DNA from: Lepisosteus oculatus
Lineage: Eukaryota > Chordata > Actinopteri > Semionotiformes > Lepisosteidae
Assembly: GCF_040954835.1 (NCBI RefSeq)
Contig: NC_090700.1
Span: 16,287,501 to 16,351,500, forward strand
DNA length: 64,000 nt
Direction of reading: 5' to 3'
The notes under the pieces are model-generated. The model ran no database searches. It saw only the letters and a list, made by a program, of their open reading frames with translations, and was not told the DNA's origin. Below are positions 26,401 through 37,100 of this stretch, piece after piece. The number at the start of each line of letters is the position of its first letter. Position 1 is the first letter of the stretch. Both the position numbers and the translations under genes were made by a program.

Positions 26401-29156
26401 TTTTTAAGGTCTCATTTGCCGTAGATTAACAGTTTGGCTGACCACAGGAAAATACTTAAAATAATTACTACAGCCATAGTACTGTAAATAATTTCACAAT
26501 ATGTATTGCAGCCTACCTTTCTTGTCATGACACAGAAGACCTAGAAATTCCTCAGCATAATCTTCAGGAAATTTGCTTCCAAAACGTGCTCCAAGATTTA
26601 TATATACTTATTTCATTTTCTGAATGATCTGAAGCATACGTTGTTTCTAATAAGTTCTTTACAACAGTGTTTTTCAAAAGCAGATGGAATACCAAGCTTC
26701 AAACTATGTTAACTTTCCAAGTAATAAATAGCATGTGGCAATCCAATTTAGTCTTCGCTCGTTAATAAAACAACTACAGTATGTACAAATCCTCCCAAAA
26801 GCACAAATAGAGAAGTTAGTGACTTCAAGACAGTGACACTACAGTACATGTTAATGTTTTATAAAGCAGCTGTTATAGAATACATCCCTTCTTAGTTTGA
26901 CTGCAACTCAAATGTCTTAAAGGCTAATGGTAAAGGACTTTAATATTCCACTTAAGGAAGATTTGATACAGAATGATTTTATGTTCTCTAAACATCAGCC
27001 AGCAAGTAATGATTCTTCATATTTGGTTGCTTTGCCTGTTCACCTTAAAGATGATCTAGACCTTCAACTGAGTGAGTGTAGTTAGAAAGCAACAAAGTAA
27101 TTACAAAAGGCACTCTTCACAGTAAACTAGCATCTATTTTAATTTAGCTTACACTTTTGACTCAAGCTAATGGTTTTGTTATGCAAGAATGACACTTAGG
27201 CAAGAATATACTGAGCTTCAGCTTTAAAAAGATCCTGGAAAATGTGAACTTGTGTTAAATGAGAACACGTCTGTCTTTCTCTTCAGCAAGCATCACTTTC
27301 AACTGTGGCCCATTTAAGTTTCCAGAAAAAGGCCAACTGCAATCCAAACTGAAAGGATGCCTGTTCAAAGTAGGCTGATCCAAGGGGTGTTATTTCACTG
27401 CGACACAGGCAAGATGAGATCATTCTGTAAATAAACACCGTTTCTATGACAACTGAGCAAAGGCCTCTCTCTTTCTCTCTCATTTCTCACAATAAAAGAC
27501 CCTGTGAGAGAAGGCAGCACAGACAAGAGTTGGAACAGCAATAATAGATGAGGGGAGAAAATAAAACCAGCTACATGAGCATCAATGCTCAATGTTTTAA
27601 CTCTCAACCCGAAATAGACTTCTCCTCTGGTTCCACATTTTTTTCCATTTAAAATGTTCCCACAAGATGGTGTTCAACTGAAGCTTTTCTCACCTAAGTA
27701 GTGTGGATCAATGAGAAATTACCTACTCCTTCTGAAAAACAATGACAGTTCCTTTTGTTTCATAACCAAACAGCATGTTTGGAAAAGGTAAACAGACATG
27801 AATATTTCAGGTTTTTGAAAATGTGTGATTGAATTAGGTGCTGTCTCCTACTAAGCTAATAATATAAGGTAAACATACCAGCCATAACAAGCATCAGACT
27901 GTCATTCAACCTTATACTCAGGGGCAGAAACCACCCTATTAGCTCACACTATTTATGAGAATTTTAATTTAGTAAAAATATGGAGGTATATGCCAATAAA
28001 CCTTCAATCAAACCCAGGCAGAAAATAGAAACCTTTTCAAAAGAAAGACAGCCTACTTACAGTTGCAAGGAAAAGATGAACAGCTTGTGGGCTCTTCCAT
28101 AAAAATCCTTCATGCAGAGTCTAGTATGGATACTAAGCTTCCTGCCAACAGCGACACCTGTCAGTGGTCAGATGTCTGCAGACTTGGGGAAGGCATGTGA
28201 ACACTACATTTATCGTCCCACAGACATTGCATGTCCACTCCTTTTATTCTAATACTGTCGATCCTCTGGCTCTTCCCTACACAGGTGCAGGTATTGGTGA
28301 ATTGGCAGTCAGTCTTCAGCCTAGGTGTAACAAACATTGCAAATCACAAAATCAAAACACATGGCAGTAAACATTTTTACCTTGCATGTTCTGTACTGAA
28401 AAGCTAAACCAGAAAGGAAAAAAAAAAAGATCTCAAAATAGAATCCAGTACATCACAGGCCCACTCAGAACTCTGTGGTTACATTTCAGACTGGACTACA
28501 CTTTGAATTCTGAAACACACAATGCATTCTGATCACTTTTCTGAATTTATCGTTTTCTTTATGTTTGTTTCCCTCCGCCATAAAAAAACAAACCAGATGG
28601 ACAATACTTCAAATTAAATTTGCTGCTTTTATCTGTCTGCAGAGTACTTTGTTCACTACATAAGAAGAAACAATTTACCTCTTTCTATTCCAGGTGACGC
28701 ACTGCAAATGAAATCACCCTTTCACAGTAGAGTGCATGTCTTGCATGTATAGCTGGTGCAGTTTTACACAAGCCATCAAGTCCATAACATTTTCAACAGA
28801 AAATAAAACACTTGGTTCTACTTGTTGTGTTTAGGTGAAGCTAAACATTTCACAGGGTCAGTATCTCCAGTCAAACATGTTTGAGCTCCATCAAACCTAC
28901 AAGTTGCATTGTCCTAAAATAAAAGAATAGGCTGGTTCATAGCAGGAGTGTATAACTAGATGTTTTGTAGAGCTGTTACAGGGATTAGCTTTGTAAAACA
29001 CTGTTGTAATAACCAATAATTAAAAGGGGAGTAAAAAACTAAAATCAAAAGAAACTGTTAAACTTGAGAAAATCCTACCGGGTGCATGTCTTGTCACAAG
29101 ATACGGATGTATAAAATAGACTAAAATCAGCCAAAATTAATGGTTCAAAACCATAT
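20406..29156. other. Non-coding stretch downstream of fhdc
   Basis: No exon, RNA gene or complete mobile element was recognised. About 25570-25910 is pyrimidine-rich and has one 82-codon open frame without any family resemblance. TACAGTA/TACTGTA heptamers cluster near 24138 and 25278-25310. Confidence 0.5.
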
Positions 29157-29166
29157 TTTATTTATT
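29157..29166 (-). terminator. Candidate poly(A) signal of fhdc
   Basis: Two overlapping AATAAA hexamers occur on the minus strand about 530 nt after the fhdc stop codon. This is a plausible cleavage and polyadenylation signal giving a short 3' UTR. Other AATAAA copies further downstream cannot be excluded. Confidence 0.35.
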
Positions 29167-29698
29167 TGTATAGTGTAAAAAATTGGGGATAGAAAAAAGC
29201 AGGTATTATAAGGGGTTTTGTCTTGAGTCCCTTATGATTTGTCCACTTACGAATATTTGAAGGCTCATGAAAAAGCTCAACACTGATGTTCAAAAGAATT
29301 CAAATTAACATGCTTAAGTAAATAGTTCTAAAACCACACATGGGCCATCTTTGATGAGAAAACCAGGACCTAAAAACAACTTGGTTATGAACCTCTATGG
29401 ACTTAGATATTTTATACTAATGTTTACATTGCATGCTCACCAATTTAAAAATGTTTTCTTCAGCTCAACAAAATGAGTATAACAGACTTAGAAAAATCCA
29501 AAATAATTTACCAGTAATAGAAGTAAACTAGTTTATAAATAAAGCTTTTCAGGCTTGAACTGGCTGCCAGTTAAAGTCACCTGCTTGAAACCAGGTTGTC
29601 ATGGTCACGTAAACACGAACCAAATTTCATTATCAACACCCCATATTATAGTTTAAATACAGTCATTTGGCAATATGCAAAGTTTACTTTGACGGTTG
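29167..29698 (-). other. Probable fhdc 3' UTR
   Basis: The sequence directly follows the fhdc stop codon and is AT-rich without open frames. Its lower end is set only by the AATAAA hexamers at 29157-29166, so the length is an estimate. Confidence 0.4.
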
Positions 29699-31102
29699 TC
29701 ACAAGTCCGTGCCCTCATAGTCCACTTCCTTGATACTGGATTTGACTGTCTTGTCATTAAAGCGCTTGAAGAATGAGAAGATGTTGGAGTTTTCCTGGCG
29801 TTCACGGACGACTTCAGGTGGCTTCATGGAGCCCTCACTCGTCTTCTGGCTGAACCTCTTGTGCAGGAAATCGCTCAGGCGGAAGCTAGACGAGGACTCG
29901 ATTGTGCCACGCTCCTTGTCCCGCTCGCCTTGCGGTTTCCGTGACCTAAAAATCCCCACTCGCTTGCTTGAAGGAAACTGAGCATCTTCCTTTTGGGAGT
30001 TTGAAGATAACCTCTCCTTTTCTTTTGCTGAAGTGCTCTGATGGTCCGTGACCTGGTGTGATGGACTTTTTGGCTTGGGAAAATTAGCTTCAGGTACGCC
30101 GATACCATGTTGTTTTGCACAAATCTCTTCCAGCTTCTGGGAAAACTGCCAGTTATCAGCCGACTTCATCTTTCCAATGTACTTCATCGGAGGAGCTGGA
30201 GTTTTGCCAGGCTTTCCAGACAACAGCCGGAGATCATCTTCCTTGTTCTCATCTATGCAGGCTGTGGGCATTATATTGAGTGTGTGGCGGCGGGACAAGG
30301 CAGGGGGTGGTTTCTTTTGATTAAAATGGCAGGCAGGAGGGCTGAGAATAATCTTGTTTGTTGTATCTGCGGTCTGCTCAGACAAAGCTTTGTGTTTGTC
30401 ATCTTGGAAGTCCCGAAAGCGTGACGAAGTGGTGGTCCCATTTGGAGAGCACACCCCAGCCTGGTCAAAAGTATACTCCCCCGATGATAAGCTGCCTCGG
30501 CTATTTTGATAGTGTAAAACCTTGCGGGACACCTCTCGCATATGCTGAGCTTCATTCTCTTCCTCCTGCCTTATGTCCCCCGAGGACTTCTTGTGTGCAG
30601 GGCTGCCGACAATGTTTCCAGCCAAGTGAGCAGGGTTTTGGTGGTCATGGTCTTTTGCTGAACGGTTGCCCTTCCTGCTCTCTACATCAGCAATAGAAAT
30701 AACTCTCTCCCTGCCTACACTTTGTTTACCTTTATCTCCATCCTCTTCATTGAGAAGGGGAACTTCCCCATGCTTAGAGTTCCTGGCTGGGTCATTGGCT
30801 GAATTTGTTCTATCTTTTTGCATCTCCACATCCTCAAAAGGATATTTGTTTCCTTCCGTTGAGGTTGTCTCTTTACTTGCGGGAATCATCTCTGGAAGGC
30901 TTCCTCCGGTGGGAGAGGGAGACCCAGGCTTGCGGCGAGAGCTCCTGTTCTGAAGGAATCTGTTTAAGATGGACTCGAGGGCTACACCTTCCATATCTTT
31001 ATCTCTGTGTGAACAGGTAGCTGTGGACTTGCGCTTAACCGAAGTGTTCAGTCTTTCACGCTGCCTTCTCTTCACCTCAGCTACTTCACGCTCCTGGTTT
31101 TC
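29699..31102 (-). CDS. fhdc1-like: fhdc coding exon 11 (last): basic Ser-rich tail
   Basis: The acceptor TTTCTAG|GAAAACC opens the exon in frame after exon 10, giving residues 430-896 and a TGA stop. The tail begins with a charged helix ([15 protein letters not shown]) that continues the post-FH2 coiled segment. A DAD-like motif follows ([12 protein letters not shown], then RSSRRKPG). The remainder is polar, rich in Ser, Lys and Glu and probably disordered. The final stretch contains [12 protein letters not shown] and ends GTDL, a possible class I PDZ ligand. At 467 residues it is shorter than the human FHDC1 tail, and I could not align the two beyond the first part. Confidence 0.9.
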   Translation of the reverse strand, partial: ENQEREVAEVKRRQRERLNTSVKRKSTATCSHRDKDMEGVALESILNRFLQNRSSRRKPGSPSPTGGSLPEMIPASKETTSTEGNKYPFEDVEMQKDRTNSANDPARNSKHGEVPLLNEEDGDKGKQSVGRERVISIADVESRKGNRSAKDHDHQNPAHLAGNIVGSPAHKKSSGDIRQEEENEAQHMREVSRKVLHYQNSRGSLSSGEYTFDQAGVCSPNGTTTSSRFRDFQDDKHKALSEQTADTTNKIILSPPACHFNQKKPPPALSRRHTLNIMPTACIDENKEDDLRLLSGKPGKTPAPPMKYIGKMKSADNWQFSQKLEEICAKQHGIGVPEANFPKPKSPSHQVTDHQSTSAKEKERLSSNSQKEDAQFPSSKRVGIFRSRKPQGERDKERGTIESSSSFRLSDFLHKRFSQKTSEGSMKPPEVVRERQENSNIFSFFKRFNDKTVKSSIKEVDYEGTDL

Positions 31103-34100
31103 CTAGAAACACGATCATAAAAAGACAAGATGATAATAGTGCTGCACGCATGAACCACAGAGTAAATTTTTGAACTTCCTGTTAATCATTCTTTCTTTAA
31201 AATGGATGATCCTATACATTACCTGCATGGCTCGCAGAAACTTCTCACAGAAGGAGTGGAAGATGGAGCAGCACTCTTCCAGTTTGAATTGGCTGGGGTC
31301 CTCGCAGAAATACTCGGCCACAGAGCAGCTGACTGAGTTCAGGGTCTGAAGGGAGGTCTCCACCTCTGCCAGCTGAGCTTCTGCATCCTGAATAGGACAA
31401 AATGCAATGCTGTCCCCATCATATTCACAATGCTTTTTTATTGTGCCAAGGCTCTGAGCAATTTTTACACTTTATCCATCAATCAAGTCCATGAACAGTA
31501 CACTTCAAAATGTAATGGCAGAGGAAAATCACCATCTCTGGGTTCAGTATCCCATAGGCTGAAAGCCAACATTTGGCAGGAATCTCACCTCTGAAGAATG
31601 TTTCTCATGCTACTAACATTGGTTGCTGAATTTTGGAAATATTTAACTTTGTTCTTCACATGTTCAGCAACAGATGTTGGTTTACAAATTCCATCACTGG
31701 AAAGATATTAGATTATGATCTCAAAGGTTTTTTTGAGTGACACCACCCACACCTCACTTGCACATATTACTGTGAACAAATATACTGTATTGCTTCCTTA
31801 AAAAGTACTCAAAAGATCATCTCCATTTAAGGCCATTCATCTTTTACACTGAAGCATTTTGAGCATGATGGAGATGCTCAGAACTGACAGGGATAATAGA
31901 GTATACTGTAATACCCATCTGGAGTGTACATTACAGTACTTTTGATTTTATATTGTGCATTTATGTATGGCGTGTTTGGAAATAATTCTTAAGGCTTTAA
32001 TCACATCCTGATCTACTATGCTGCCAAATTAACAAAAACTGCAACTATAGTCCTGTAATAGATACTAATTAACAAACTCTCTGGAGTGGAGAAGTATAGA
32101 GAGAATTCACCTGCAGGAAGGACTCCATCTGCTCTCTCAGATCATCTTGTTTGGTAACATTTGTCTTGACTTCTGCCACTTTCTTCTTTTCCTTTTGAAA
32201 TTCTGCCTCTACTTCCTGTTTCAGAATCCTATGCATAAACAAAAGATACAGTGTAGGGAATTCTACACTTTCCAGGTCCAAATACCAACATTACTTGGAA
32301 ATGTTAATCAAACTTGAAAAAAAAAAAAACTTCCAATCAGTTTATTTGCAGTAAAAGTAAATTCATTTTCTAGATGTCTAGATTCTGTAGCAGAGAGGAA
32401 ATGTACAACTACCACAGATCTTCTTTTCTTTAATTGCTAAAAGAAGCCTTCTACCTATGATATTTTCAATATTGTCCCTTTAAAGATCTCTGGATCCTTT
32501 TTCTGGAAGATATCAGTGCATTTCCTCACCTAGATGCTGGTCCAATGTGTTGGAGCTGTTCGGGGAATTTTAGCAGAGTTGCATCGATCTCCTTTGCTTG
32601 CTGTGACCACGTAAAAGAACAAAAAGAAAATTATACAATCAAATGCATATGGAAAAATGTTTTTTTTTTTGTTTGCCAAGCCTAGGCATCTTCCTGACTA
32701 TTATTCTCTGCAACATGAACAATATTCACCTAAAATAAGAAAAGATCAACCCCAGTTCCTAACATTTCAAGAAATCACCACTAAACAGGAAAACAAATTT
32801 GTTTTAATACATCTAGACAAGTATATGAGAAAATAAAGTGTTAGGAAACAGGGAACACCTACAGAGACTAAAACTACTAGGGATTCTAGGAGTTACAAGT
32901 AATTTGTTGTGTTATTAAAGACTTTCAATATAGCTAAAGGGCAATGTATAACCCAGATTCTGTCTTACCATCACTACATAGTGCATTAGGTTCATTCCAG
33001 GTTTGTTTGCCTTTGTGTCCACAAGCTTCAGAAGGGATGTCATGCGGAATCCTACAGCACTGCCAGCATAGCCACCCTATACAACCCGACATCCATACCC
33101 ACACAGACAGAGGCAACACAGGGAAGACAAACAGAACAGACGCATCAATAAAAGAGACAGAAAGCTCGCTTTATCAAAAGCTATCCTCACAAAGTCAAAT
33201 TGTAATTTGGAGAGATTTAATGGAGAACTATTCTGTACTATTAAAAAAGTCATCATTTTAAAATGCTTCAGGCATCAAGACTCACTAGAATTCTCTATCT
33301 CTTGTTTATGCTGGAAATACAAGATTTTCGTAAGAGTTGTGTGCTGAGACATTTACTGTAGGATCAATCCCTGAACTTCAGTCTCTGCACTCACAGCATT
33401 CATGTAGTTGCCCGTCTTCAGAACCAGACGAATTACTGTGTGTAGGTTTTCACACTCCATGAGCTCTGAAGAGAGAAGAGGCAAAATTTAAAAGGGGGTA
33501 AGATGATCAGAGCCAATTCTTGAAAAACCATTTTCTGCATTATTTTCTAAATGTAAAAAGATTATGAAGAGCAAAATCAGAGAGAAAGAAAAGATACAGA
33601 TATTTTGCAAGACTAGATTTGAAAAACCCATATAAAAAAGTATTACTTGAATGCATGTGTCAGATTAACCTTCAGAGTAGTGAATGACATTCAGTAGAGT
33701 AGGTTTTCTTGATGAATAACAATAAATCATTATTTCTGGCCTAACGGAGAGGCCAGAAAAAAAGAATAATTAAAAATCAGTGTGTGTGAAATCAGTGAAC
33801 CTCTAGTCTACGTAGCACAATAAAGGAAGTAATTAGAATTAAGTGTTTCAATAATTGGGTAATAAGTAAACAAAGACTGATTTGGATGAGTGGTTGATGC
33901 TCAGTCTGGAGAGTGTCATAAAACAAATGGAAAACCCAAAATCTTATGTCAATGTTCATACCTCAAACATCAGGAAAGAATGAACAGGAATACTTTAATA
34001 AGAATACAGCCACAAAATTTGGAAAAAAAACCTGCCACCCATCTCAGGCTTGCCAGAGATCACCTGAATGATCCACAAAACTAGAATCTTAGACTGCAAT

Positions 34101-37100
34101 GAGAAACATACTGTGTGATGAAAACCAAGTCAAACATAATGGTTTGAAGTTCTGGACCTAGACAGCTTGACAGAACTATGAATTCAGCATTGTAACAAGG
34201 ATATTTAGTGTTGAAACATTTTGTTAATTTAATGATTAAAAAACGTCTCTTTTTGTTAAATATTTAATCAAGTTATCTTAGTCTTTTATTAAGACTTTTA
34301 TGATGACCTCATTATGTTTTATGTCTACAATATGAGCATACAGATCAATCTAATGGGTTCACAAACTTTACTCAGCTATGTATTTGCATGTATAATCAAT
34401 AACCAAAGAAGAACAAGATGATCAGCCATGCTGTTGAAGCCAATACCCTGGCTTCTTTCAAGAACAGGATAAGACCCTTGGATCATTAAATGAGCCAGTT
34501 GGATTAAATGATCTCCTAATGTTGCTCAGACATGTACAGTACTGTAGGTCATTCATAACCTTAACATTTAATACTACAGAAAATTATAAAGTCAAGTATA
34601 CAAAGACTATGAAACAAAGAATCTCAAATAACTCGTGCAGTAAACTGAGCAAAAGCAGAGCAAGATCAGTACAAGCCATGTCAGAAAGCACATGTCTAAA
34701 AGTATTAAAAACAATTTTCCTAAATAATTGATCAAGATGCATTTGAGATGCATAACAGATGGAGATAAGAGGTTACCTGTGGATGCTTTGGTCATGGTAG
34801 AAATGGACTGTTTCATAGAGAGTATGAAGGGGGAAAATTCCTCTCGCAGGACTAGACTCTGAAGGCGCTCCTGATAGCTGTGGACAGATGCATAGAATAT
34901 AAAAAAATGTCAAGATGAAATCTATGCACTGACCATTTCATATTTTTGTTTTTCAAAATAACCATATTAGAAAAGAAGGTGCTTAAGAAGGTGGTGTGGT
35001 GGCTCTGTGGCTAAGTATCTGTGCTTGTGGCTGGAAGGTTGCCGGTTTGTATCCCACGGCCGGCAGAGGAATCCTACCCCACTGGGCCCCTGAGCAAGGC
35101 CCTTATTCCCAACTGCTCCAGGGGTGCCGTATAAATGGCTGACCCTGCGCTTTGACCCCAAGCTTCTCTCTCTGTCTGTGTGTCTCATGAAGAGCAAGCT
35201 GGGGTATGTGAAAAGACAAATTCCTAATACAAGAAATTCTATATGGCCAATAAAGTGATAAAGTGATCTTAACATTGAAAAGAACAATACATTATTTGGA
35301 CACAATGCAATATTTATACCCTTGAACGTTCACTGAAAATAAAAGCACTAACAGCAAGAGAATTCAATATTAAATGGGTTACCAGTAATTCTTTGAATTT
35401 GAATCTGTGAAAACTACAAATACTGTATGAGCTTACAATATCTTTCAGACAGACAAAGACACCCTTTTGAAGAATTAATATACATTGTGACAAAGGCTTA
35501 TTTGTCACTTAATTCCCAATGCAGGCTAAAGTAAACAAATTGTACACTGGTACAGGGCAATGGGAACCAAAAGGAGATACTAACCTGGAAAGCCGCACTA
35601 ACTGCACCATGAACAGATCGGCTTCTGAAAGCTGTGTCTGGTCACCATCAAATGCACGCAGCTTCTTCACCTGAAAGGATTTTGTCATTACTTATATAAC
35701 ACTCCTATTTCTACAAACAAGGAATCCCATTCATTTGTATTCTTGGGGTTCCCCTTGGCCAAATTAAAATAGCTGGATTTTACATCTATGAAATCTTGTT
35801 TCATACAGTACAATGTCGACCTACTTCTCCATCCTCAGGCAGGAGTTTACGGAGCTCCTGTAGTTTTCCTGCTCCGTATTTTGCACCGTGGCCTTGCCTG
35901 ATATCTTCTATAATCTCCTGGATAGGCCTGTATAGGAAGTACACACATTACTATTGAGAGAAAATAAATGAGAGGTCATTCAGCCTTTCTAACACGTTAA
36001 GCAGTTTGTAGTTCATTGATCCCAGGATTCAATCCAGCTGTTTTGTAAAGGAAGCCAGGGCATGGCACATGGCTGGGTAGATTGTTCCACACTCCAAATT
36101 CTCTTTGAGGTTTAAATGTTTCACCACAGAGTTTCTACTTCTCAAGACCCTGTTTCAGTGTTGAATCCGAAGTCCACTGCATTTAATATGTCAGTGCCTT
36201 CGAGGTTTTTGAATACTTGTAAAAAGATCCCACTGTGTCCAGGGTGTACCCTGCCTTGCACTTGTTGCTTGCTGGCACATGTGCCGACCCTCATGCAACC
36301 CTGATTTTTGAGAGGCGCTTAGAAAATGGATAGATGGATGGAATCGGATCCCGTCATAATCTTACTTGATCAAGATTAAAAGGGCTGAAGAAGCTGAACC
36401 TGTCAGTGCAGGATACATTCTTTAGCCCTGAAGTGTCCCTGGTGACTGTTCTCTGGACTGATTGTAGAACAGCTATATCTTTTATACAACACGCTGAATA
36501 AAAGTATACATAATATTCGTTCGAAATGAGGTTTCACCACTATTTTTAGGTTCTGAATTTATTATCCCTTCATTGAAGTTCTACACTTTAAGCTATATAT
36601 CCCATCATTTTGTTTGCATTTTAAGTTTGTTTTTACTACATGTAAAACCTTAAACTTAATATACTGTAACAATATTAAATGTCATCTTCGAGGTGTTTGC
36701 CCAGTCTGGAATTTTATTTAAATCTTTTTGAATTTGGTTTAAAGCTTGCACAATGCTTGCTGTAGTAAACATGACTACTTTTACTAACTAGTCATCAAAC
36801 TCTAGATTATTGATATACAGTAAGTAAGAGGGATGGTCTTTCTTATTCACATTCATGACCAGGTACCTGCTGGTTAAATAATTTACTATGTAATTGCTCT
36901 TCAGAATCATGTTTGTTTCCACATACATCAGGTGTTCTTCAGCCCTGAAACTAAATTTCAGCACAGGAAGCAGCTTGTGAAAAAAATGCTTTATTCCCAA
37001 TTACTCATGGGGATTTGATCCCATTCCTGTAACATCGCCCTGCTTGCAACATACTCATCTCCCTAGAGCAAACCACAACCTCTGTAAAAAATATTTCCCT

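Noticed and set aside
1..29156. Search for TRIM2/TRIM3 coding exons (RING, B-box, NHL)
   Set aside because: No frame shows the RING cysteine pattern or NHL repeats; the gene is only inferred from known neighbourhoods.
34988..35270. tRNA gene suggested by A-box-like and B-box-like motifs
   Set aside because: The cloverleaf does not close and a SINE body and tail follow, so this is a tRNA-derived SINE, as is 59329-59680.
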